From Clostridia bacterium (GTDB taxonomy: Bacteria > Bacillota > Clostridia > Peptostreptococcales > Anaerovoracaceae), in contig JAUNMH010000007.1 in the NCBI GenBank assembly GCA_030537495.1, forward strand, positions 1 to 64,000: DNA of 64,000 nt, in the 5' to 3' direction. Of this stretch, positions 53,401 through 60,228 are shown piece after piece (the first letter of the stretch is position 1; every line of letters starts with the position of its first letter). Under the pieces are notes generated by a model. The model was given only the letters and a program-made list of their open reading frames with translations, did not search any database and was not told the DNA's origin. The translations under genes were made by a program, and so were the position numbers.

Positions 53401-56052
53401 TTTTTCATTCTTCTGCACTATAAACTTGTCATAATAAGAATTACATGCAACTTTATATTCGAAGCTGACTTTTTTCGCAGCGTTTGAAACTATCTTCATT
53501 GCTGCTGTTGAGTTCTTTTGGCCTTTATTATCAGAGATAAGTACAATATCGTCATATATCTTGGATGGCATAAATCCATAATCGGTGTTATCAGAAGCAC
53601 CATTCCCTTTGGATTTATTTGTTGCTTCTATGCCTTTTATCCCATCAAAAACATCTGCAAATACAAGCTTACGTGTCAAAGTCACGGCTATCGGCACATC
53701 AGCGTCTGCTACAGTAAAGTTTCCACTTTCAGTTTCACAATTAGGATGTGTAATAGTGTATGTGTACTCACCGGCAGGTAATCTATAGTTCTTAGCAGAA
53801 CCATTTTCAACCACCTTGTTTCCAGTCTTTATTTCGATATTGACATTACCTTCCACACCCTGAGGAAGACTGATTGAAAAATTAACCACTTTCTTTGTCA
53901 ATTCTTTCAAAGTAACGGGTTTTTCCACATCTTTACCCTCTACGGTAATATCTCCTTCGCTGGTTTCGTATCCGAACTTAGATATTACATAATGGTATGT
54001 TCCGTCTTCAACGGAATATACACCGTTGTCGGCCTTGATAGTTTTGCCAGTTTCGTCTTTTAAGGCGATGTCTGCCCCTGTTACACCAGGTGTCGAAATA
54101 TTAAGGTTATGCAGTTCTACTAAACGGAAATTCTTGAGCCAAATACAGTCAGAGCCGTTATCGCCACTATAGTCTTTAACATAGGCAATCTTAACGGAGT
54201 CTCCACCTTTTACCTGCATTTCATGAGTAACAAAGCCATCGGTTGTACCAATCCTGGGACCTTTATTTATCTCTAGTCTGTCCGAAGCATAATTCGAACT
54301 ACTCTCACTGCTTACTTCATAATCAAAATAAAGCTTAGATGCCTTTACACCATCATTAATTTTAATATTAACAGCTACTTCAGAGCTGTCCATTTTCATA
54401 CTGTTAGATTTTAAAGCTTCTTTTTCGGCATCGTCGACAAACTCCTTGCCGTCCTCTCCCTTAAAGGAAGCATTATGAGAATATTCAACAGTTACTTTCC
54501 CTTTGAGCGCATTAAATACACTACTTGGGAACAGCTTCTCACCTATTACAATATCATATGTGGCTGTCTTTCCCTTATATGAAACTGTAAGGGTCTGGCT
54601 TTCAGCAACATCTTTAGAGTCAAAACCCTCTACCTTAAATCCTTCAGTTATAACTTTACTAGTTCCGTCATCATACTTAACAGTAACCTCTAGGCCTGTT
54701 GTATCAAGCTTATCACCCTGAACATATTCTGTCTTATACGTTCCACCTAATTCAATGTTATCAATTTTTTTAAGCGTAACATTCTTTGTCGCTCCATCAG
54801 CTTCGAAGCTATAAGATCCGCTTTCATCTTCATATCCTTCAGCAGTCGCTTCAAATGTATAATTGCGACTCTTTAAAAGAGTATACTCATATGGTTCGCC
54901 TCCTGACTTAGCCTCAACTACTTCGCCATTATCCTTAAGAACAAACTCAGCTGTATTTGGTTCTATGTTGAAGCTAACTTCCGCCCACTGTGAATCATCT
55001 TTTGCAAGATTGGCAGTTACACTTGCCGGACTAGCGGTCAAAACTCCCCCGCTCTCAGTTACAGTAACAGTTCCTGCCTGAGATGTATAGCCTTCTCTGC
55101 TAATAGTGTACTCATGTGTACCTACTGCTAATGCTACGTTACAGCTCCCAGTGTAGTCCTTTCCTCCAATATTGAGAACGGCATCCTCAGGAGTAACTGT
55201 AAATGCGACAGCTACAGTTGGAGTTTCCCATTTAAGAGCTGGATAATCCCCTGCTTTGCTCATAAATGCATCGCCTAGTGCTGTTGCAAAGTCAGCTGTC
55301 TTCATTTCATCAGCAGTTTTACCTATAGTAGGGTCTTCATAGTTATATCCATTTGCACCTGCAGTTAATCCCTCTGCCGTTAGATAGTAACAGTTAGTAA
55401 TAGTTGTATTGCTAACCCAACCTGCTATTCCACCGATTTGAGTTGTAGAGATAAAGGTGAATGAACCCGTATTATAACAGTTCACGATACTTGTGTTTTC
55501 GGATTGCCCTGTGATTCCCCCTAGACCAACTCTCGAGGATCTTTCTGAACTAATAGGGCCTAAATTATAACAGTCTGATATCTGGCCTGCCTTGTTACGT
55601 CCACTTATACCTGCTACATATCTTCCCTTCGCGGCAACATTAGCGGTGTTCTTGCAGTTCTGAATATTTCCGCTATTTATGCCTGCGATTCCGCCAACAT
55701 TTTCATTTCCCTTTACGCTACCTGCTGTACACAGATTTTTAATTTTGGCTCCGGTGCCTAGCGTACTAAACAAGCCAACATTACTCTTGTCAGGCATATC
55801 AACGTCTAACGTAACTGTATGTCCATCGCCGTCAAAGGTTCCATTAAATTCTGGATACGGTTCAGTCACAGTAATGTCCGCCGCAAGCTTATAATTACCA
55901 CTTGGGTTCATGCCAGCGAAGTCCTCAGCAGTCTTAACTTTGCTTGCTGCACCCGTTTCATCCGCCCATGCCATGGCAGGCATGTAAGTGAACACCATAA
56001 TTATTGCCATGATCATCGCTAACGACCTTTTGAAATAACTATTTTCTCTCAT
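47422..56052 (-). CDS. Giant secreted multidomain protein with DUF4430 domain
   Basis: About 2,876 residues. Signal peptide (SLAMIMAIIMVFTYMPAMAWA). Order: GLUG-type beta repeats (about 30-270, e.g. NVGGIAGINSGNIQNCKN), PEGA-like and Ig-like domains (to about 500), three tandem modules of about 290 residues (starting KLFPSSVF, KLVFADVF, KLVFEDFF), a second GLUG block (about 1380-1680), atrophied Ig-like domains (to about 2370), DUF4430 at about 2388-2502 (NSGWLYKVNGKLPN, GSYYLANNDNIVLYYT), then a Thr/Ser-rich beta region and a basic Fn3-like tail. No LPxTG or other wall anchor is visible. ATG 56052 has AGGAG 8 nt upstream. Own cobalamin riboswitch upstream. I infer a surface corrinoid-capture protein or adhesin. 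Confidence 0.88.
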   Translation of the reverse strand: MRENSYFKRSLAMIMAIIMVFTYMPAMAWADETGAASKVKTAEDFAGMNPSGNYKLAADITVTEPYPEFNGTFDGDGHTVTLDVDMPDKSNVGLFSTLGTGAKIKNLCTAGSVKGNENVGGIAGINSGNIQNCKNTANVAAKGRYVAGISGRNKAGQISDCYNLGPISSERSSRVGLGGITGQSENTSIVNCYNTGSFTFISTTQIGGIAGWVSNTTITNCYYLTAEGLTAGANGYNYEDPTIGKTADEMKTADFATALGDAFMSKAGDYPALKWETPTVAVAFTVTPEDAVLNIGGKDYTGSCNVALAVGTHEYTISREGYTSQAGTVTVTESGGVLTASPASVTANLAKDDSQWAEVSFNIEPNTAEFVLKDNGEVVEAKSGGEPYEYTLLKSRNYTFEATAEGYEDESGSYSFEADGATKNVTLKKIDNIELGGTYKTEYVQGDKLDTTGLEVTVKYDDGTSKVITEGFKVEGFDSKDVAESQTLTVSYKGKTATYDIVIGEKLFPSSVFNALKGKVTVEYSHNASFKGEDGKEFVDDAEKEALKSNSMKMDSSEVAVNIKINDGVKASKLYFDYEVSSESSSNYASDRLEINKGPRIGTTDGFVTHEMQVKGGDSVKIAYVKDYSGDNGSDCIWLKNFRLVELHNLNISTPGVTGADIALKDETGKTIKADNGVYSVEDGTYHYVISKFGYETSEGDITVEGKDVEKPVTLKELTKKVVNFSISLPQGVEGNVNIEIKTGNKVVENGSAKNYRLPAGEYTYTITHPNCETESGNFTVADADVPIAVTLTRKLVFADVFDGIKGIEATNKSKGNGASDNTDYGFMPSKIYDDIVLISDNKGQKNSTAAMKIVSNAAKKVSFEYKVACNSYYDKFIVQKNEKELLNKKGDLDWEQFSTKLSPNDVLVLKYNKGYYGSHNVDTVTLKNFNVVDLHTLSFTGAPEGTDIVIKQGDTVIEAESDGTYALEKGEYTYTATAFGYESKSGTITVDSADINEKVELVKSETQDVHFAITKPEGITADAAVVVKQGNKTISAETNGSYKLPAGNYDYTVTCEGCEKENGSFMVEKEAKTVNVVLEKKLVFEDFFGQFKGRATVENDKAKAFNAKKEKGEKYLQSTNVVSGTTSKITFNFNKPTRMSFKYMVSESGSSYTRGDYGLKVTRNGKTVDRYEEISKNWGDYEVLAKQGDKITIEYKCYDNDNAFNKEDENWIKVKDFKAEPLTKMTFNGMPENAKIKIMKGKEEISPVEGNYLLEKGTYNYTITAFGYEPINATELEVTCEKDEDVVNVSMTPTARTNVTFTVAPENASIVVKNADGDTMTANEDNAKQFSLPKGETYSYAVSAGGHVGKTGYFTADKEKTIEVELESAGDAWDGTTKTEPALVDGVYQINNGAELAWFADKVGENPSISAKLLKNINLNGKEWTGFGKYDYNDDNSGYAGTIDGNGMTIIGLKSSEGFISCLAPNGLVKNLSVDGTVAGSGHIAGIAGTSKGTIENCKFSGAVTNSSATSSGGIIGRGPAGNKIMNCYSDAAIRNTCTYYNSELRIGGIAGYTYGSIENCYFTGSIYADPSKVSNKAIGGLAGVIYASGNIKNCYSIASVTGPESGIGALVGDNSGTIENCYVLEGIASKAVANNKSQAAPGIEVKTSAEMKGGMFAYKLGNAFNQDSTENSINNGYPILKWQGGSVPVVPEFEQHVDGAVKAIIMKDLARAEELAAQKKAIDDEVAADGGLEKWREMFDEPEMTMEDIYRANDIDLDDDGTLTADTNNVYQIKKNIRLQLPAKGENDCNIKWSSNKEDLINIETGNVTMPESGKAEVVLTATVSKGTCVKTKTFIFSLWSEGSEAEELLANLKAKAEKTSTFIQPLHVYGHTNITQAMEQWIGRQDAPVDGLDDEGIKVTFLEAGKQTMPCDNKTYITSDEKGTIKYFKGTEYGFGTKFAIYDGVKFKLEYKGAVTEVSTRAHIGWDAAYVEELLNKAMEKVTWDTIKGTNTNIAEVNESDLWSTTLVNGDVTGELILPYTLDKITYATIKWSASDMKALYVTDNNDGTYTANLERPAKGEEPNKFILKGVATFNFWDDYTIDELTSQGVKTDPAESIKLFNLSVPANSDDQSDQIQEALDKYPTKIKDFVDKTKEIDTSKVSNDLQMPRPADLEELGILPDRYNQKVVMTSADTDVLEFNGYHAVVYRPLPGEKAKTVEYTVKILDRRNNALLGEKTFEITVLPLTQKEIDDAAKWMNEICTEEVYWNGIKGENTSKDNITSPLASFEEILNKNGETEYVRGAINLTFGGAEVDDLPGYDSMHTQPWRQFRSSKHSVVACESLLIAQPEYNTKVKIDSVLSHSEFAKYWKKFSDNEKYKEFEQFYKRPVATTVTVIGTKNTVDPNPQPTTISVNVSIDGKGTQGFVGTNNIKVDGLDADTSTAWDAVRTAFTKAGYTYSGVGDYVASITDPKGVTLSDTDTKNSGWLYKVNGKLPNVYMGSYYLANNDNIVLYYTGDYKEEPDFGDLVNPDTPKADVTTSGESTNDKITTSATEVTVSNKTNADGTSESTAVVTVKKENQEEIIKQAKENNSKEIVLDVAATDSKGADNIQLELPKDMVNSIVKDTQAVVTVKSEQGEMTIDRETLAQISKDAKGGSITVIISKAKTATEEQKKLTGESTTVYKLTIMSGNEVISQFNGKITVKLPIPAVLLDKTVAAVHFDSADKFTVMDGKRVTEAKKDYYVFDTTHFSEFGLVDAKEAGITVDDNDDKVDKVKEAKKIASKMKLTTVATKTKKKTVKVNVKMTKKTKTDIKALKKLGYNVKYSFYRSTKKNGSYKVAATKKANTYTYVKGKKAKRYYYKTQIRIYDKKGKLITKTTLKNSKCASRVWVK
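51930..54540 (-). repeat. Three intragenic modules of about 870 bp
   Basis: Modules begin near 54540, 53670 and 52810 and each encodes a beta-rich domain (pattern ..KKVSFEYKV..., with a LxNFxVVDLH-type end) followed by two PEGA-like repeats ending in ExGNFTV / ENGSFMV-type motifs. They are diverged at the DNA level, so old duplications. Confidence 0.7.
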
Positions 56053-56203
56053 GTTTTCTCTCCTTCTTTTATTTCGTATGGTTGCTAGCCTTTCCATGTC
56101 CTTTCTTTGCCTCGTCTATACCTATACGATATCTATATAAAACACATCTACTGTGTAAAAGTCCAATTTGCTTCATAGGCATTAGCTACAAAATATAAGA
56201 CAG

Positions 56204-56233
56204 AAAAAAAACGATGAATTAAAAGGTTCATCG
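56204..56233 (-). terminator. Riboswitch-controlled terminator of the giant gene
   Basis: Minus-strand CGATGAA / TTCATCG (56233-56227 with 56218-56212), 8-nt loop, followed by eight T (56211-56204). Lies between the second cobalamin aptamer and the coding start. Confidence 0.88.
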
Positions 56234-56311
56234 CTTTTGGGGTAAATCATCTTAATAAGATTAATGCAAAAATAAGCTATACAAATTACAGCTATTTCAC
56301 TTCTTATGTTT

Positions 56312-56605
56312 TGTAGGTCTTCTGACTTATGCATTCAGGAGTTTCTATCAAAACTCACAACGCGCAGATTTCGCCTTCTCTCCAAACCATCACAGTCTTT
56401 CCAATGACCGGTTTTCACCGCACACAGATACTTTATCTGTATGGAAACAGCACTTTGCACTCACAGCTACTAAGGATATTCTTCTCACATTTTCCATGAA
56501 TCGTTTATCCACGTGTTCAGGATTCTCACCTGATTCCCTTGTTCAGCAAGAACAAGAATGCGTGTCCTTTCGGTGCTACTGACGTTGCTTACGCATTGTC
56601 TACAT
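56312..56605 (-). promoter_or_regulatory. Cobalamin riboswitch, divergent
   Basis: B12 box GTCAGAAGACCTACA (56326-56312), GAGAAGGCG upstream of it, and the core GGGAATCAGGTGAGAATCC (56538-56520) with TCAGG/CCTGA stem are clear on the minus strand. P2-like hairpins ATGCGT/ACGCAT and CTTGTTC/GAACAAG lie at the 5' side. The segment normally reading CCCGCCACTGT is not canonical and the middle is longer than in the other riboswitch. The 5' limit (TGTAG near 56600 as P1) is approximate. Confidence 0.82.
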
Positions 56606-56649
56606 CCATCCGGGTCGCGCATTTGCCACAAAAGCCATACTATTTATTT

Positions 56650-56678
56650 TTTATACAAAAAGACCTCTCTAATCCAAA
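56650..56678 (-). promoter_or_regulatory. Probable promoter of the second riboswitch
   Basis: TTTGGA (56678-56673), 17-bp spacer, TATAAA (56655-56650), about 45 nt before the inferred aptamer start. Confidence 0.45.
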
Positions 56679-56751
56679 TATGTCAAATTAAAGAAGTCTT
56701 GGTTATTAAATATTTAATTTCTTGGCACGCAAAAATAACAGGCTTATATGC

Positions 56752-56774
56752 TCTGTCTGTCTGTCTGTCTGTCT
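56752..56774. repeat. (TCTG)5 tetranucleotide tract
   Basis: Five perfect TCTG units plus TCT, about 75-100 bp upstream of the putative promoter of the giant gene. No credible ORF contains it. Confidence 0.85.
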
Positions 56775-57136
56775 CAACTACTGTGCCAGCCTTGCAATTA
56801 TTCAGAAGATTGTACATCATTTTGCATACCCTTTCTATGAATCAATTTCTATTAATTCAAAATTCTACCACTAATGCTATCACAGGATCCAAATAAAAGC
56901 AATACTTATATTCATCTTTATTCATTTCCAGGATCCGCATTCTCTTCTAGAATTTCTCTCGTCTCACTTTATGCATAAAGTGTATATTACCATAGGTTTA
57001 TGCAGGTATTATACACACTCTCGGTAAGAGCTGTCTTTGAGTTAACACATTCCTACGGTAAAAGTAGCAAATGTTATAAAACGATAGACCTTTTGAAGGT
57101 TCTGGCCGAGCCGCAGCTCAGCAACACCCATCTTCT

Positions 57137-58264
57137 TTACAGCATCAGCTTCACCAAATTACTATCTCCTGCAAAATTGCTCAGCTGGTATAAGAACAGG
57201 ATATCATCTGCGCCTTCAAGCACTTCCTTTGGGTTTCCTGCGAAGTATCTCAGGTCGATCATGGTGATCTCGCTGTAATCATTGACTAGTAAAGGAGCAA
57301 AGCAGTTGGCAAAGGAGTCTTTAATTATAACAAGTTTATTCCCCTTACCTGTCGTTCCTCCTATTCCTGCGGTCTGCTGGCCTTTAATATTCACAATGCC
57401 ATAGTTTCCGCCAAAGTATACCTTGTATTTGTCCTTTTCTTCCAATGCCTTTTGGTAGAAAATCGGAATATCAGAGCCGTCAGCTGTAACCTTTACATGC
57501 TCGTCAATTACAGGAATCTCTATGTTATCTAAGGAGCCGCCTTCGTTCACTGGCTTTCTAGCTTTCTCATCAAGGACCTTGGAATACAAAGTTCCTAAGA
57601 AGGAATCGCTCACCTGCTTTCTCTCAAGTTTGCAGTCTTTTCCCATAAACGCCTTGTAGCCTGCATAGGCTCCTGCCTGGGTCCAGTGGTGGTCAGTTCT
57701 ATAGTAAAGTTGATCCGGCTTATCTGCAGCCAAAGCCTCTTGCGGATTTACAAGCCTGCATTTTTCCAGAGTCTGACTAGCTTCCTCATACATTTTCTCA
57801 TGGTTAAAGATTTTGGCATCCTTCGGAAGAAGCTCAGGATAAACATTGCCGCTTTCAGGTACTAACATAAGGCTCACATTCTTTTCGCCATATGCAGAGG
57901 CTATTCTTTCAACCTTCTCAAGATTTTTTCCATACCGATTGAAATCAATATCCTTGTCCAGCTTTTTCTCAAAGTAGAAGCCTTCTTTACCTAAATAGAC
58001 ATTGCCGATGTCCTCACGTCCAGTCATCTTCTTCAACAAAGTGGAAGCCTCCATATAATTGTCTCTCCCTGGAATCTGGTCGCTACCATAGGCAGTCAGC
58101 TCTTTCTGAAAATCACCTGAAAGCACCTTCGCAGAGGTCACATCGCCTAAAATCGTTAAATAACGATTTTCATTTTCCGAAAAGCTCCTGTCTCCTCCTG
58201 CGAAGACCGAAACCCCTGTTATTGCAAGAAGAAGAGCAAAACCATATACAAAAAATCTTTTCAT
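57137..58264 (-). CDS. DHHW-family exported protein
   Basis: 375 residues. N-terminal hydrophobic segment (FFVYGFALLLAITGVSVFAG) acting as signal/anchor, then an SGNH-hydrolase-like domain related to AlgX/AlgJ with the signature YRTDHHWTQAGAYAGY at about 190 and a serine in IIKDSFANCFAPLL. Such proteins pair with an MBOAT acyltransferase to O-acetylate an envelope polysaccharide. Lies 11 nt after the MBOAT gene. The glycan is not identifiable. Confidence 0.88.
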   Translation of the reverse strand: MKRFFVYGFALLLAITGVSVFAGGDRSFSENENRYLTILGDVTSAKVLSGDFQKELTAYGSDQIPGRDNYMEASTLLKKMTGREDIGNVYLGKEGFYFEKKLDKDIDFNRYGKNLEKVERIASAYGEKNVSLMLVPESGNVYPELLPKDAKIFNHEKMYEEASQTLEKCRLVNPQEALAADKPDQLYYRTDHHWTQAGAYAGYKAFMGKDCKLERKQVSDSFLGTLYSKVLDEKARKPVNEGGSLDNIEIPVIDEHVKVTADGSDIPIFYQKALEEKDKYKVYFGGNYGIVNIKGQQTAGIGGTTGKGNKLVIIKDSFANCFAPLLVNDYSEITMIDLRYFAGNPKEVLEGADDILFLYQLSNFAGDSNLVKLML

Positions 58265-58275
58265 AATCTCCCCTC

Positions 58276-59688
58276 CTAGAATCTAAAATAAAGGAACGGA
58301 TTGTAGCTGTCCCCAATTATAAACGCCACTGATAAGGCAAGCATTGCCAGAGCAAAAGCAAATCCTAAAGCCTGCAGAATCTTGTTATTCTTAAATATTC
58401 TAGCTGGCAAGTCGTGCATAAAGTGCAGAGAGCCCAAGGCTCCTGCTGCAATCAAAAGTCCATAAGAACGCAAATAGTACATGCTCATTGTTGACGCTTC
58501 TGCACCCATGCCAAACATCGACTTCAAGTACGGAACTAAAATCGACATGTCATCGCAGGCGAAAATCACCCAGCCAACTACGATGAAAAATAAAGCGTAG
58601 AGATGCTGTATTGGCGCTGGAAGTTTTGATAGCAAATCTCCTAGGAAGAGTTTTTCTGTAGCAATAAGTACAAAGTAATATAGCCCCCAGATTATGAAAT
58701 TCCAGCCGGCGCCATGCCACAGTCCGGTCAAAAACCAGACTATTAACAGATTGAGAACCTGGCGCTTCGCCCCTTTACGATTCCCGCCGAGTGGAATATA
58801 TAGGTATTCCCTAAACCAGGTGCCTAAGGTCATGTGCCATCTGCGCCAAAATTCCGTTATACTCTTTGACTCATAGGGATACCTGAAGTTCTCGGGGAAC
58901 TTGAAGCCGAAGATCTTGCCAAGACCAATGGCCATATCACTGTAACCTGAGAAATCATAGTATATCTGCAGGGTAAATGCCAGTGCACCAAGCCATGCCA
59001 TAAGGGCTGGCACATTGCCTCCGTATGAGTAAATCTCATCCCAAAGAAGCCCACATTGGTTAGCAATGAGAACTTTTTTTGCAAGCCCTGCTGTGAATCT
59101 TACGATTCCGTCATCAGCCATATCACAGTCCATAGGTCTGTGACTTAGTTGCGATTCAATATCTGTATATCTTACAATTGGTCCCGCTATAAGCTGCGGG
59201 AAGAAGGTTATGTACATGCCGAAGTCGACGATGTTCTTCTGGACTTTCACTGTGCCCCTATACACGTCAATTACGTAAGAAAGCACCTGGAATGTATAGA
59301 AAGATATTCCTATAGGCAGAGCCAGGCTTAGTCCCGAAAAACCTGCTCCGAAGATGCTGTTCACAGTGTTAATTGCAAAATTTGTGTACTTAAAGAAGCA
59401 CAGCATGCCGATATTCACTGCGACGCAAGCTATTAAAATCCAATCTTTTCTTCTAAGTTTTCTGCTGCCGCCATTACCTACGCCACATTTTTCCATTTCC
59501 AATCCCATAAAGTAATTGAAAACTATGGAAAAAATCATAAGAAAAACATACACAGGCTCGCCCCATGCATAAAAGATAAGGCTTGCTATGAGGAGCAAGC
59601 CATTTTTCATTTTTTCGGGTATAAACCTGTATAGGATCATTACGGCAGGCAGAAACATAAAAATGAAAACTATGCTACTGAATACCAT
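58276..59688 (-). CDS. MBOAT-family O-acyltransferase
   Basis: 470 residues, about ten membrane helices. Conserved MBOAT segments YYDFSGYSDMAIGLGKIFGF, WRRWHMTLGTWFREYLYIPLGG and TGLWHGAGWNFIIWG with the invariant histidine. Closest in layout to AlgI/PatA-type acetyltransferases that move acetyl groups across the membrane; DltB is less likely because no dltA/C/D genes adjoin. AGGAGG lies 4 nt before the ATG. Pairs with the DHHW gene. Confidence 0.92.
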   Translation of the reverse strand: MVFSSIVFIFMFLPAVMILYRFIPEKMKNGLLLIASLIFYAWGEPVYVFLMIFSIVFNYFMGLEMEKCGVGNGGSRKLRRKDWILIACVAVNIGMLCFFKYTNFAINTVNSIFGAGFSGLSLALPIGISFYTFQVLSYVIDVYRGTVKVQKNIVDFGMYITFFPQLIAGPIVRYTDIESQLSHRPMDCDMADDGIVRFTAGLAKKVLIANQCGLLWDEIYSYGGNVPALMAWLGALAFTLQIYYDFSGYSDMAIGLGKIFGFKFPENFRYPYESKSITEFWRRWHMTLGTWFREYLYIPLGGNRKGAKRQVLNLLIVWFLTGLWHGAGWNFIIWGLYYFVLIATEKLFLGDLLSKLPAPIQHLYALFFIVVGWVIFACDDMSILVPYLKSMFGMGAEASTMSMYYLRSYGLLIAAGALGSLHFMHDLPARIFKNNKILQALGFAFALAMLALSVAFIIGDSYNPFLYFRF

Positions 59689-59697
59689 AAATCCTCC

Positions 59698-60195
59698 TTA
59701 TTTTGCAATAAACTCTTCGAACGCTTTCTTCACCGCGTTTTGTTTGTCGCTGATGATAAGCACTGCATATTGCTCCCTAGAAAAGACTAAGGCACCTTCC
59801 GCCTTCTTCACCTGGTCTGGCGCATACTGCTTGAAAACTCCGATTCTCTTCTGCACATGCGCATCTAAGGATTTAGTTGCTTCATTGATATCAGCATTGT
59901 CCTTCACTGCAATTACTGCGATTTCATCGGCAGTTCCCTCGTTGGAATATGACACAAAGAATTTGTCTACCTTATCGTAGTCCATATCGGAAATATATGT
60001 AAACAAATCTGCTGCATCGTCCGCGCTGCTGTCTGCCGACATCATTTCTCCCAAGGAATCATCGGCTGCTTCCATAGCAGTGCGCAGGTCGTACATGCTT
60101 ACTGTCTCGCTTTTGCTATCGCATCCAGAAATAATGAAAACCATTGAAAGCACCAACATTATTGCTATATGTTTTTTTAATCTATTTAGTTTCAT
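59698..60195 (-). CDS. DUF4358 lipoprotein
   Basis: 165 residues. Lipoprotein signal peptide with lipobox ISGC (cysteine at about 25), then a small alpha/beta domain typical of DUF4358 (DEIAVIAVKDNADINEATKSL, ALVFSREQYAVLIISDKQNAV). Members occur beside MBOAT/DHHW pairs in Firmicutes, as here (9 nt upstream of the MBOAT gene). Role unknown; anchored outside the membrane. Confidence 0.85.
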   Translation of the reverse strand: MKLNRLKKHIAIMLVLSMVFIISGCDSKSETVSMYDLRTAMEAADDSLGEMMSADSSADDAADLFTYISDMDYDKVDKFFVSYSNEGTADEIAVIAVKDNADINEATKSLDAHVQKRIGVFKQYAPDQVKKAEGALVFSREQYAVLIISDKQNAVKKAFEEFIAK

Positions 60196-60228
60196 TAGAA
60201 TTCTCCTATTTAGTGAGTTTTGATATTT

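Larger units (their letters stand above)
56606..57136. other. Leader and promoter region of the giant gene, no gene seen
   Basis: Holds the probable promoter (56650-56678), a (TCTG)5 tract (56752-56774) and, further off, low-complexity AT-rich sequence. ACCTTTTGAAGGT near 57090-57102 is a short palindrome after the DHHW gene, which has no clear terminator. Confidence 0.5.

Noticed and set aside
56681-56686. Perfect TTGACA upstream of the second riboswitch as its -35 box
   Set aside because: Spacing to the only good -10 (56655-56650) is 25 bp; TTTGGA at 17 bp fits better.
56558-56896. 112-codon plus-strand ORF spanning the (TCTG)5 tract as a phase-variable gene
   Set aside because: It runs antisense through the riboswitch leader, has no ribosome binding site, and its translation does not resemble a protein family.
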